Of a stretch of 64,000 nucleotides of DNA, positions 8,307-16,976 are shown in pieces. The translations under genes and the position numbers were made by a program. The stretch is from Bacteroidota bacterium (lineage in GTDB: Bacteria; Bacteroidota; Bacteroidia; Chitinophagales; Chitinophagaceae). The notes below the pieces were generated by a model. The model was not told the origin of the DNA, did not search any database, and was given only the letters and a program-made list of their open reading frames with translations. How positions within the stretch are numbered: position 1 is the stretch's first letter; each line of letters opens with the position of its first letter. The DNA is taken from positions 1-64,000 of the forward strand of contig JABDDT010000008.1 in the NCBI GenBank assembly GCA_013287475.1. Reading direction: 5' to 3'.

Positions 8307-9268
8307 CATCTCTTCGTGGAAACCGCCAGTCCCGGACTAATATGATGAATCATTTCTTCTGTCATTTTTTTCAGGTTGAAAGAAGGTTTCCATCCCCAGT
8401 CCCTGGCGGCAATGTGATCATCTATGGATTCCGGCCATGAATCTGCAATGGCCTGGCGGAAATCAGGCTGGTATTCGATGGTAAATTCCGGAATCAGGCG
8501 TTTTATTTCCCGGGCGATTTCCTCCGGAGTAAAACTGATGCCAGCCAGGTTATATGCCGTGCGTACAGATATTTTTGCCGCAGGGGCTTCCATCAATTCA
8601 ATGGTCGCTCGAACTGCATCATCCATATACATCATGGGTAACCGCTGATCAGCACGTAAAAAGCATGTATAATTTTCTCCGCGGATGGCTGAATGAAATA
8701 TTTCTATCGCATAATCTGTCGTTCCTCCGCCAGGCAGCGTTTTATAGCTGATAAGTCCGGGATAACGGATACTCCTTACATCTATTCCATAGCGGTAATA
8801 ATAATAATGACACCATTGTTCACCGGTTAATTTACTTATACCGTAAACAGTAGAAGGCGCTGAATAGGCATCCTGGGGACAGTTTTGTTTTGGAGCATCC
8901 TTACCAAAAACAGCAATACTGCTGGGCCAAAAAACTTTCGTTACAGATTCTTCCCGGGCTACTTCCAACGTATTGATCAGGCTTTGCATATTGAGCTGCC
9001 AGGCAAGGAGTGGATTCTTTTCTCCTGCTGCCGACAACATTGCTACCAGTAAGTAAATGGTTTTAATTTCATGGCGGCGTACCTGCACGCGAAGAATTTC
9101 CTTATCCATGATATCTAAAGGGAGAAAGGGGCCCGTGCCTTTCAATAAATCGGCTTCCCTTTTGAGATCTGCAGCAATAACCATTTCACCACTGAAATGC
9201 TGTCTGAGTGCTAATGTTAATTCAGTTCCGATCTGACCAGATGCACCGATTACGAGTATTTTATTCAA
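8306..9268 (-). CDS. tdh: L-threonine 3-dehydrogenase, short-chain dehydrogenase (SDR) type
   Basis: A 320-residue NAD-dependent enzyme of the extended SDR/UDP-galactose-epimerase-like family that oxidises L-threonine to 2-amino-3-oxobutyrate in the cytoplasm. Visible parts are the nucleotide-binding motif GASGQIG (residues 8-14), Ser near 116-117 (WPSSIAVFG), the catalytic pair Tyr142-xxx-Lys146 (YGISK), and PGLISYKTLPGGGTTDYA, a stretch typical of SDR threonine dehydrogenases. It reads from a TTG codon; no ATG is available before the Rossmann motif. The last codon is followed by TGA formed at the edge of the CAACCGT repeat array. A generic NAD-epimerase annotation is the less specific alternative. 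Confidence 0.85.
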   Translation of the reverse strand: MNKILVIGASGQIGTELTLALRQHFSGEMVIAADLKREADLLKGTGPFLPLDIMDKEILRVQVRRHEIKTIYLLVAMLSAAGEKNPLLAWQLNMQSLINTLEVAREESVTKVFWPSSIAVFGKDAPKQNCPQDAYSAPSTVYGISKLTGEQWCHYYYYRYGIDVRSIRYPGLISYKTLPGGGTTDYAIEIFHSAIRGENYTCFLRADQRLPMMYMDDAVRATIELMEAPAAKISVRTAYNLAGISFTPEEIAREIKRLIPEFTIEYQPDFRQAIADSWPESIDDHIAARDWGWKPSFNLKKMTEEMIHHISPGLAVSTKR

Positions 9269-9323
9269 AACAAGATATTTTTTGAGATCGTTTCCCGGTC
9301 ATAAAATGTTTCTCCGATTCAAA

Positions 9324-9773
9324 TCAGTTCAATGCAATCGAAAATTTCTGGGTTGCCGGCGGGAGGCACTGCTGGTCATTGCAAACCATAAATTCAACAG
9401 TTCCGGAAAAGTTAGTCTTTGCCTGAGTTTTTAATTTTACCAGCTGCACAAAATCGACTTTCCCATTAAAATATTTTACATCCACTCCAAACACTGCCTC
9501 GTGCTTTTGAATCAGGTTCCCGTTTTCTTTCACCTTTCCATCCAGCGTATAAAGCGGGTTTTTTGCAAAAGTGAATTTAGTCGGAACCGGGCCACCATCA
9601 GGAGTGAATTGAGAATAAGTATGCCATGGACTATTCAGGTCTACATGAAAATGGAGTTCATATACATTCTCGGATATTTTGTTTGCTGAGTAAGTCCAGG
9701 TATACGGTGTACCTTGAGCTTGTGAAGCGTAAGTAAATAATACAATTACCGCAAGTATGAGATATCGTTTCAT
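9324..9773 (-). CDS. Periplasmic DsbD-alpha-like thiol:disulfide domain protein
   Basis: A 149-residue secreted protein resembling the N-terminal alpha domain of DsbD, which passes reducing equivalents to periplasmic partners. The signal peptide ends at ASQAQ. The immunoglobulin-like body has 'SPWHTYSQ' and the motif MVCNDQQCLPP near its C-terminus, whose two Cys (about 131 and 136) correspond to the redox pair of this domain. The membrane and thioredoxin-like parts of full DsbD are absent, so this is a stand-alone domain. The ATG at 9773 is preferred over the TTG two codons upstream. It lies 55 bases upstream of the threonine dehydrogenase, which looks unrelated. Confidence 0.75.
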   Translation of the reverse strand: MKRYLILAVIVLFTYASQAQGTPYTWTYSANKISENVYELHFHVDLNSPWHTYSQFTPDGGPVPTKFTFAKNPLYTLDGKVKENGNLIQKHEAVFGVDVKYFNGKVDFVQLVKLKTQAKTNFSGTVEFMVCNDQQCLPPATQKFSIALN

Positions 9774-9996
9774 ATTCAAATGTACAGTTTAGGTTTCTGG
9801 ATGTTCAAAACCTTGTTAAAATAAATTCCTAAATGTTTTAAACGGGAAGGTGTAAAATGCTGGTTGGGAAATGAAGAATTCAATTCCGTTTGATGGACTT
9901 ATTGTGATATGGACGCAAGCATTTCCAGAAGGAAAACAAAATGTTCGCGCTCATCCCTGAAAAGTTTTTTTGGATAGTCGGGCTGCATATCGGATC

Positions 9997-10401
9997 TCAG
10001 TCTGTTTTTTTGTGAAGGTAAAAACAAATTGCGATTGCAGCCATAAATACGATGGTAATCAGAATATGTACAATCCGGTTTTTTTTGCGGGCGCGTAATG
10101 CATCATCATGACTAACCATTTCTTCCCTGATGGCCCGTGAATATCCTCCTTTGGCCATAAAGCCAATTCCTTTGTGGGTAATTTCCAGCTGAAGACCTTC
10201 GGGACCAACAAAACATTTTACCAGTCCGTCTTCAAACAGAATCTCCTGCAGATTATACAATTCTTCTCCAAAGAATTCACCATAACGATCATGAAAATCA
10301 GTGAGCGGAATCGCCGGTACATCTTCAAAATCATGCATTAATAATGAAAGTAATCCGTCTAATTTTTCATCCAGGCCAGAGGTCTTGCTTGTTAACTCCA
10401 T
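9997..10401 (-). CDS. Small protein with C-terminal membrane anchor, unknown function
   Basis: I do not recognise this 134-residue protein. The first 90 residues look like a compact helix/strand domain, possibly winged-helix-like ('LYNLQEILFEDGLVKCF...LQLEITHKGIGFMA'). A basic stretch (RARKKNR) and one hydrophobic segment near residues 108-127 (IVHILITIVFMAAIAICFYL) follow. This gives a tail-anchored topology with the soluble part in the cytoplasm. It stands alone with more than 200 bases on either side. The start is an ATG with no better candidate. Confidence 0.6.
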   Translation of the reverse strand: MELTSKTSGLDEKLDGLLSLLMHDFEDVPAIPLTDFHDRYGEFFGEELYNLQEILFEDGLVKCFVGPEGLQLEITHKGIGFMAKGGYSRAIREEMVSHDDALRARKKNRIVHILITIVFMAAIAICFYLHKKTD

Positions 10402-10667
10402 CGGTTGATCTGTTTAATACTTAAGTATATAGATTCACAGGGATGGATCACAGATCGCAGGACCGTAAAACATTAGCCGAATAATGCTCGTAAGGAAACG
10501 CGGGGAATATCAGCTTGTCGCTGCGCGTAAAAATAAAAATAATTTCATGAAATCAAAACATTTTTAACCGATTTCAATAATAAAATCCAAAGTGAGACCA
10601 ATATGATCTTTAGGGACCCTTCCACCCAATGAAACATTAGATTAATACAGGTTTTCTTGTGAAGAAA

Positions 10668-11969
10668 TCAGGTGTTTTCATCAGGATCGGGACCTGGCCT
10701 GACAATAAACCGGAGCGACTGGTCCTTATAGAGATAGGCTATGGTCCAGTTAAATAATGTTTTAAGACGGTTGCGGTAATTGATCAATGAAACCAAATGA
10801 ATGAATAACCATAGGAACCAGGCAATAAAACCTTTAAAATGTACATTATGCGGAAGGTCAGCTACGGCTTTATTTCTTCCTATAATAGCCATTGTGCCAA
10901 GATCTTTATAATGAAATGGTTTAAGTGGCTTGCCAATAACCATCGACTTAAAATTGGCAGCTAAAAGTTTCGCCTGTTGTATGGAAGGCTGTGCCAGTTG
11001 CGGATGTCCATTCGGGTATTCCGGTTCATGTGTCTGCAAACAGGTATCACCGATTGCATATATATCGTCCACTCCGATAACTTTATTATAAGGATCTGCA
11101 ATCAGTCGCTTTCCTCTGCCGTAACAGTTTGCCGGTATACCCGGAATGATCATGGCGGATACTCCGGCAGTCCAGATCAGGTTCTTCGTTTCGATGATCT
11201 CACCACTCGATAAAACAACTTTATCATTCACAAAATCTTTTACCTGCGTTTGTAATTTAATAATCACACCCATTTTAAGGAGATCATCAAATGTGTCGTT
11301 CTGCGATGCTGTGCTCATGGGCCCGAGCAGGTGGGAACCTCCGTCTACTAAAAAAATCTGTGCGCCACTTCCTAATAAACCAGGATAATCCTTAGAAAAA
11401 CTATGCACCCGCAGATCCGCCAGCATTCCGGAGACTTCAACTCCGGTGGGCCCTCCGCCTGCCACAACAACAGTAAGTAATTTTTTTCTTTCCGCAGGAT
11501 CATTAGTAATCGTTGCCATCTCAAAATGCTTCAGCAGGGTATTGCGCATTTCCAGTGCATCGTTTACATTTTTCATCGGAATGGCATACTTGCGGATATT
11601 TTCCATGCCGAAATAATTTGATTCGGCTCCGATGGACAATACGAGGTAGTTGTAAGAAAGTTCGCCATTATTTAATTGTATGGTATGTGCTGCGGGATCC
11701 ACTTTAAGAAGTTCACCCATACGGAATTGAATATTGGAATATTTCCTGAACAATTTCCTGAAGGGATAACTGATGTTGGAGTTTTCTAAAAATCCTGTGG
11801 CAACCTGGTAAATCAGTGGTGGAAAGAAATTGTAATTGTTTTTATCAACCAGTGTAATATTATAATGAGGATTATTTTTTAATTCAAGTGCCAGATTAAT
11901 ACCACCAAAGCCACCTCCTACTATAATAATATTTTTTGATGGTGTATGCTGATCCTCCAAATTGCCCAT
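10668..11969 (-). CDS. ndh: Type II NADH dehydrogenase (NDH-2)
   Basis: A 433-residue single-subunit flavoenzyme that oxidises NADH and reduces the quinone pool at the inner face of the membrane without pumping protons. It shows the FAD-binding motif IIIVGGGFGGINLALEL near residues 14-30, the second dinucleotide motif VVAGGGPTGVEVSG near 168-181, AIGDTCLQT near 305 and the 'QPSIQQAKLLAANF' stretch. A hydrophobic amphipathic region near residues 375-400 (FIAWFLWLFIHLVSLINYR) is where this family attaches to the membrane. It is 71 bases downstream of the acetate transporter gene on the same strand. Confidence 0.92.
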   Translation of the reverse strand: MGNLEDQHTPSKNIIIVGGGFGGINLALELKNNPHYNITLVDKNNYNFFPPLIYQVATGFLENSNISYPFRKLFRKYSNIQFRMGELLKVDPAAHTIQLNNGELSYNYLVLSIGAESNYFGMENIRKYAIPMKNVNDALEMRNTLLKHFEMATITNDPAERKKLLTVVVAGGGPTGVEVSGMLADLRVHSFSKDYPGLLGSGAQIFLVDGGSHLLGPMSTASQNDTFDDLLKMGVIIKLQTQVKDFVNDKVVLSSGEIIETKNLIWTAGVSAMIIPGIPANCYGRGKRLIADPYNKVIGVDDIYAIGDTCLQTHEPEYPNGHPQLAQPSIQQAKLLAANFKSMVIGKPLKPFHYKDLGTMAIIGRNKAVADLPHNVHFKGFIAWFLWLFIHLVSLINYRNRLKTLFNWTIAYLYKDQSLRFIVRPGPDPDENT

Positions 11970-12040
11970 AAGGCAAATTTAACTCATATCATTCATCTCC
12001 GGAATAAGCTAATGGAAAATCAGATTTAATTGAATCAGGT

Positions 12041-12634
12041 TTATTTACGAACAGGACCCAGCGGTAATACGATATATCCGTAAACCTCATTCAGCAGATT
12101 TGCAATACCGGTATATATAGCCGATCCGCCACATATAATGCCTTCATATCCGGCAAGCTTTGAAATGGATTCATTTTTAGTTGCATCACCCATTGCCAAT
12201 AGAAAAAATAAAATGGTCAGGGAGCCGAATACGAACTGAAGTGCTTTATTTATTCTAAGTGTTCCAAAAAATAATAACAATGTAAAAATGCCCCATAGGA
12301 TAAGATAGGATACCAGTGCAGGGCCGGGTGTTGGGGATATCCATCCCCATTTGCCCATGAAAATGAGGCCCACCAGTGAAATCCAGAAAAACCCATAGGA
12401 AATAAATGCTGTCATCCCGAATGTATTATTCTTTTTAAATTCAAGAATTCCGGCAATGACCTGGGCCAATCCTCCATAAAAGAGTCCCATAGCAAGTATC
12501 ATAGAATTCATTTCATAAAATCCTGCGTTGTGCAGATTCAATAAAACGGTTGTCATTCCAAATCCAAATAATCCAAGTGGTGCGGGGTTGGCAAGGCTAT
12601 CTTTAAGAATAACCGGGGTGAGTTCGGCAGGCAT
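12041..12634 (-). CDS. satP: Acetate/succinate transporter, GPR1/FUN34/YaaH family
   Basis: A 197-residue inner-membrane protein with six predicted membrane segments. The family signature NPAPLGLFGFG is at residues 16-26, and 'GLFYGGLAQVIAGILEFKKNNTFG' follows, both typical of SatP. Such proteins move acetate and succinate as oligomeric channels. The length is normal for the family. It sits between the ABC-F gene and NDH-2 on the same strand. Its upstream gap holds the large AGTATAAG inverted array. Confidence 0.92.
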   Translation of the reverse strand: MPAELTPVILKDSLANPAPLGLFGFGMTTVLLNLHNAGFYEMNSMILAMGLFYGGLAQVIAGILEFKKNNTFGMTAFISYGFFWISLVGLIFMGKWGWISPTPGPALVSYLILWGIFTLLLFFGTLRINKALQFVFGSLTILFFLLAMGDATKNESISKLAGYEGIICGGSAIYTGIANLLNEVYGYIVLPLGPVRK

Positions 12635-12668
12635 ATCGTCGTTTTAAGGATACTAATATAGGACAAAA

Positions 12669-12747
12669 ACAAGTATAGGAGTATAAGAGTATAAGAGTAT
12701 AGGTCCGGCACTCTTATACTCTTATACTCTTATACTCCTATACTTGT
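12669..12747. repeat. Facing inverted arrays of TATAAGAG octamers at the ABC-F stop codon
   Basis: Two perfect 33-base inverted arms (12669-12701 and 12715-12747) are built from the octamers TATAAGAG and TATAGGAG and separated by 13 bases. They can fold into one long hairpin. The right arm overlaps the last codons (..TSIGV) and the TAA stop of the minus-strand ABC-F gene. Similar arms occur at 20976-21095 and 49130-49299. Confidence 0.9.
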
Positions 12748-14628
12748 ATTCTTCTCGCTCAATTCAAGCCACCGGAGTTCTTTCGACTCAATTGATTCGG
12801 ATATAATTGTAAATCTCCGGGACAGTTGCTGAATCGTATCAAAGTTAATGGAAGCGTCATGCAGTTTTTCTGTGATCTGGTCTTTTTCCTTATTGAGTTC
12901 ACTGATTTCTTTTTCAAGTAAATCGAGTTCCTGTTTTTCTTTGTAGGAAAGTTTTGCCTTTGCAGGTTTTGCAGCTACCGAATCTTTTTCTATAGATTGC
13001 TGTACAGATTTTATTTCTGCGCCTTCTACTTCATCCCGCGTTTTCAGCCATTGCTGATATAAGCCGTAATTGCCTGGAAAGTCCCTTATAACACCATTGC
13101 CTTCAAATACAAAAAGATGTTCGACCATCCTGTCCATAAAATAACGATCGTGCGACACCATGACTAAACAACCCTGGAAATCCAATAAAAAATTTTCGAG
13201 TACGCCAAGTGTTGGAAGATCCAGATCGTTTGTAGGTTCATCCAGGATCAGGAAATTGGGATTACGGAATAGAATTGACAAAAGGAACAATCTTCTTTTT
13301 TCTCCACCACTTAAAGAAGATATATATGTATATTGTTTATCCGGAGGAAATAAAAACAGGTTCAGAAATTGGGCGGCACTTAAAGAACTTCCATCCGCAA
13401 GCGGAAAATGTTCGGCAATATTTTTTACAAATTCAATTACCCGCATATCTTCTTTTATAACAAGACCCGTTTGCGAATAATTACCAAATACAACTGTTTC
13501 TCCAATATTAACCTTCCCGCTATCGGGCGGTTCCAATCCCTGCAGCATATTCAGGAAGGTAGTTTTACCTGCTCCGTTTTTCCCTACTACACCGATACGG
13601 TCTCCGCGTTTAAAAGTATAATCAAATCCCTTCAGGATAATTTTGTCTCCAAAACTTTTATTTACTTTCTTTAATTCAGCGACCTTACCTCCCAGCCGGC
13701 TCATCTTCATTTCAAGTGTAAGCCGCTGCTCGTCGAGGTTTTGCTTTGCCTTGGATTCAACCACATAAAAAGCATCCTGCCTGCTCTTTGATTTAGTAGT
13801 CCTCGCCTTTGGCTGTTTACGCATCCATTCGAGTTCCTTGCGGTAAAGGTTTTTCGCTTTATCAATACTTGCCAGATCAGATTCAATACGGGCAGACTTT
13901 TTTTCCAGGTAGTTTTCATAATCTCCCTTATATGTAAATAACTCGCTCCGATCCATCTCCCAGATTTCATTACATACATTATCCAGGAAATAACGGTCAT
14001 GTGAAACAACAAGAAGGGTTATGTTCTGCTGGTTCAGATAATTTTCCAGCCATTCCACCATCTCAATATCGAGGTGATTGGTGGGTTCATCCATAATAAG
14101 AAGTGCTTCACGGCTTCCGAATGTGATATCGACCAACGTTCGTGCAAGGGCTACCCTTTTTCTTTGTCCGCCACTAAGAGACTTTACCGGCTGAATCAGA
14201 TGATCGATATTGAGGCGGCTGAAAATCTGTTTTACTTTAACATCAAAATCCCAGGCGCCCAGATGGTCCATCTGTTCAATACTTTCCATCAGGGCATCTG
14301 TATCTTCGGTTTCACTGGCGGCTTCAAATAATTTTATTGCCGTTGTTACCGGATTGGGATGATGGAAAATATTATCAAGTATTGAAAGTTCCTCCTGGAA
14401 CTGAGGGTCCTGCTCGAAAAAAACGACATTAATATCTTTTGAAATCCATAGTTTACCCGCTTCAGCTTTTTCTTTTCCTGCAAGGATCTTAAGTAAGGTG
14501 GTCTTTCCGGTACCATTTTTGGCTATCAGGGCTATTTTATCACCGGACTCAATATTAAAACTGATATTATCGAAAAGTGGTTTGATTCCATAAGACTTCC
14601 CAAGACCTTCGGCAGATACATAATGCAT
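12730..14628 (-). CDS. ABC-F ATPase (Uup-like)
   Basis: A 632-residue soluble protein with two ABC ATPase domains and no membrane segments. ABC-F proteins act on the ribosome or on nucleic acid, not in transport. Domain 1 has Walker A AKNGTGKTT (37-45), LSGGQRKR and LLIMDEPTNHLD. The linker rich in Lys/Glu follows. Domain 2 has GKNGAGKTT, LSGGEKRR and LILDEPTNDLD. A C-terminal coiled coil (about 550-625, KLSYKEKQELDLLEKEISELN) matches the Uup-type extension. The last five residues and the stop codon are encoded by the TATAGGAG repeat array, so the tail has been rewritten by the repeat. Confidence 0.9.
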   Translation of the reverse strand: MHYVSAEGLGKSYGIKPLFDNISFNIESGDKIALIAKNGTGKTTLLKILAGKEKAEAGKLWISKDINVVFFEQDPQFQEELSILDNIFHHPNPVTTAIKLFEAASETEDTDALMESIEQMDHLGAWDFDVKVKQIFSRLNIDHLIQPVKSLSGGQRKRVALARTLVDITFGSREALLIMDEPTNHLDIEMVEWLENYLNQQNITLLVVSHDRYFLDNVCNEIWEMDRSELFTYKGDYENYLEKKSARIESDLASIDKAKNLYRKELEWMRKQPKARTTKSKSRQDAFYVVESKAKQNLDEQRLTLEMKMSRLGGKVAELKKVNKSFGDKIILKGFDYTFKRGDRIGVVGKNGAGKTTFLNMLQGLEPPDSGKVNIGETVVFGNYSQTGLVIKEDMRVIEFVKNIAEHFPLADGSSLSAAQFLNLFLFPPDKQYTYISSLSGGEKRRLFLLSILFRNPNFLILDEPTNDLDLPTLGVLENFLLDFQGCLVMVSHDRYFMDRMVEHLFVFEGNGVIRDFPGNYGLYQQWLKTRDEVEGAEIKSVQQSIEKDSVAAKPAKAKLSYKEKQELDLLEKEISELNKEKDQITEKLHDASINFDTIQQLSRRFTIISESIESKELRWLELSEKNTSIGV

Positions 14629-14685
14629 GCTGCAAAGATAATTGAAATGACGGCAACAGTCCGCGCGGGAAAACGTTATACAGAT

Positions 14686-15909
14686 ATGAGCAGAAATATA
14701 TTTGCAATATTCATCCTTACCTTTCTGTTAAATAAATGTTACCCTCAGATGATCCGGTATCCCTTCCCCCAACACAATGCCTATCATAAAGGAACCATCA
14801 AACCAAATCATCTCAGCCAGGAAAAATTGGACAATCAGGTTCTGGATTTTTATATAAAATGGAAAAAGCAATATATCCATCAGATTTCAGAAGCCAACCA
14901 GGCATATGTATTTTTTGAAGAAGAGGGATCCATACTGCAAAGCGTATCCGAAGGTCAGGGATATGGAATGATTATCGTTACACTGATGGCAGGCGCTGAT
15001 CCGGATGCTCAGAAAATATTCAATCAACTCTTCAATTATGTAATTGCCCATCCAAGTAATCCTGCATCAACACTCATGGCCTGGTCCCAACTGGCTGATA
15101 ACAAAAATAAGGATACAACATCAGCAACAGATGGAGATATGGATATTGCATTTGCCCTGCTGCTCGCTGATAAACAGTGGGGATCCCAAGGCGAATTCAA
15201 CTATTCTGATTCGGCCAGAAAAATGATACGGGACATTATGAAAAAGGAGATCAATCAGGACACCTATAGTATACTGCTTAGTGATGCAGTCGAATCAGAT
15301 AGTAAGGATTATTTTGATATGCGTTCTTCAGATTTTATGCCTCTGCATTGTAAGTCATTTGAGTATGCAACAGGCGACCAAAAATGGAAAAAAGTGATTG
15401 ATAAGAATTATGCATTATTTTCCCATTTACAAAATACTTTCAGCCAGGATGCAGGACTCGTACCTGACTTTATAATTGGAATTAACAGCAATGCAAAACC
15501 GGCAAATCCCCGGTATCTGGAGTCGAAGTATGATGGATGTTATAATTATAATGCCTGTCGCGTTCCTTTGAGGATTGCGACGGATTATCTTCTCACGGGC
15601 GACAATCGTTCTTACGAAATGATCCGCAGAATTAACCAGTGGATCAGGGAAACAAGTACAGGAAACCCGGATAATATTTCTGCCGGATATACACTCGCCG
15701 GGAATGATATAAAATCAAGAAATTTTGAAGCCCCGAGTTTTATCGGTCCTTTTGCCGTTGCTGCCATGATAGATTCATCAAACCAGCAATGGTTAAACAA
15801 TATTTGGGATTATATGACAGGGTTTAAATTTGAAGATTTTGATTACTATGATAACAGCATTAAAATGCTTTCCATGCTTATAATAACGGGAAACTACTGG
15901 ACTCCCTGA
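14686..15909 (+). CDS. Secreted glycoside hydrolase family 8 enzyme
   Basis: A 407-residue inverting glycanase of family GH8, whose members cut beta-1,4-glucan, xylan or chitosan. The ATG at 14686 is chosen because it opens a signal peptide (MSRNIFAIFILTFLLNKCYP); an in-frame ATG at 14623 would run into the start of the divergent ABC-F gene. SVSEGQGYGM contains the general acid Glu (about 89). SATDGDMDIAFALL (about 147-160) contains the conserved Asp residues of the family. 'YNACRVPLRIATDY' and a six-over-six barrel-like helix pattern follow. The 3' end overlaps the convergent SGNH hydrolase by 16 bases. Xylan versus glucan specificity cannot be told apart here. Confidence 0.88.
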   Translation: MSRNIFAIFILTFLLNKCYPQMIRYPFPQHNAYHKGTIKPNHLSQEKLDNQVLDFYIKWKKQYIHQISEANQAYVFFEEEGSILQSVSEGQGYGMIIVTLMAGADPDAQKIFNQLFNYVIAHPSNPASTLMAWSQLADNKNKDTTSATDGDMDIAFALLLADKQWGSQGEFNYSDSARKMIRDIMKKEINQDTYSILLSDAVESDSKDYFDMRSSDFMPLHCKSFEYATGDQKWKKVIDKNYALFSHLQNTFSQDAGLVPDFIIGINSNAKPANPRYLESKYDGCYNYNACRVPLRIATDYLLTGDNRSYEMIRRINQWIRETSTGNPDNISAGYTLAGNDIKSRNFEAPSFIGPFAVAAMIDSSNQQWLNNIWDYMTGFKFEDFDYYDNSIKMLSMLIITGNYWTP

Positions 15910-16586
15910 GTCATTTTTCTTATTCCTTCGGCCATGAGTTTTGCCACGAATAAATTCCCCGCATCATTCAGGTGAACACCATCAACTGTTAATATGCCCT
16001 TATCCAGGTTATTCGGGTTGTTATTTTTTTCGTAGGATTCATATTCTGATCGCAGGTCCACAAGTGTCAGTTGCTGATCTGTTGCTATTTTCCTGATTAT
16101 GTTTGAGTACTTATTTAAATCACCATCCTGTTCATTCGAATTATCATATTTTTCACCGATAGCCGCAGGTGTACAAACGATCAATTTAATATTGGCGGCT
16201 TTAAACTTTTTGACCATGGCCAGATAAAAACTTTCAAACTTATCAGCATCGGTTCCTGTTCCCATTTTTTTATGCCAGACATCATTCACTCCTACCCAGA
16301 TGACCACGATATCCGGAGATTTACTCATAACGTCTTCATCCATTCTGAAGTAAAGATCATATACTTTATTACCGCTGATACCGGCTCCTATCAAATCGTA
16401 ATTTGAAGAACCTTTGGGATTGAGCAGGCTATCGTCGATCGTAATGAATCCGTGGGGATTCACTGCAGCCTCCGTGATTGAATCTCCGAAAAAGACAACT
16501 TTTGTTTTTTTAGCCGGCATACATGAGAAACTGATGAATATTGAAATTATAGAAATAGAACGGAGATGTTTTTTCAAATGTTTCAT
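15894..16586 (-). CDS. SGNH/GDSL-family hydrolase, probable lipoprotein
   Basis: A 230-residue secreted esterase or lipase-like enzyme. The N-terminal hydrophobic segment ends at SFSC (Cys22), a loose lipobox. The four SGNH blocks are visible: FFGDSITEA with the nucleophile Ser36, a Gly in block II near 67-72 (GAGISGN), GVND with Asn101, and VDGVHLND with Asp202 and His205. It is convergent with, and overlaps, the GH8 gene. That fits, but does not prove, a role in removing acyl groups from the same polysaccharide. Confidence 0.85.
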   Translation of the reverse strand: MKHLKKHLRSISIISIFISFSCMPAKKTKVVFFGDSITEAAVNPHGFITIDDSLLNPKGSSNYDLIGAGISGNKVYDLYFRMDEDVMSKSPDIVVIWVGVNDVWHKKMGTGTDADKFESFYLAMVKKFKAANIKLIVCTPAAIGEKYDNSNEQDGDLNKYSNIIRKIATDQQLTLVDLRSEYESYEKNNNPNNLDKGILTVDGVHLNDAGNLFVAKLMAEGIRKMTQGVQ

Positions 16587-16717
16587 ATAAATGCTTGGTT
16601 AGTTTCTAAGAAATAATCGGACTTATTTTTATATAGCATTCATTTCAGGTTTAAAGATAAAACATGCAAGGATAAGTGGGTTCAAATGATTAATTTCAGC
16701 CATAAATCAGAAAATAA

Positions 16718-16945
16718 ATGGCAGCCACAATCATTACGGTAAAAGACAACGGTTCATTGAAAATTGAAGGGGATTTTGAAATAGTAGATAAAACCGGCGC
16801 CCGGTATGATTTGGGAGGAAGGGATGTAATTTCCGTTTGCCGCTGTGGGCTTTCCCAAAATAAACCATTCTGCGACGGATCCCATAAAAATCATTTCGAA
16901 CACAATGCTGTGGCATTCGCTCTTCCGCCGAAGAATGTGGTATAA
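16718..16945 (+). CDS. CDGSH iron-sulfur domain protein
   Basis: A 75-residue cytoplasmic protein with one CDGSH motif. CRCGLSQNKPFCDGSH gives the three Cys (41, 43, 52) and one His (56) that hold a redox-active 2Fe-2S cluster in this family. The N-terminal half is a short beta-rich stretch. It is monocistronic between minus-strand genes. The partner and role are unknown in bacteria of this kind. Confidence 0.92.
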   Translation: MAATIITVKDNGSLKIEGDFEIVDKTGARYDLGGRDVISVCRCGLSQNKPFCDGSHKNHFEHNAVAFALPPKNVV

Positions 16946-16976
16946 TATAAACAGAAAATAACTAAGCAATCTATTT

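Noticed and set aside
14623-14685. Longer start for the GH8 gene
   Set aside because: It would overlap the divergent ABC-F start and put 21 residues in front of a clear signal peptide.
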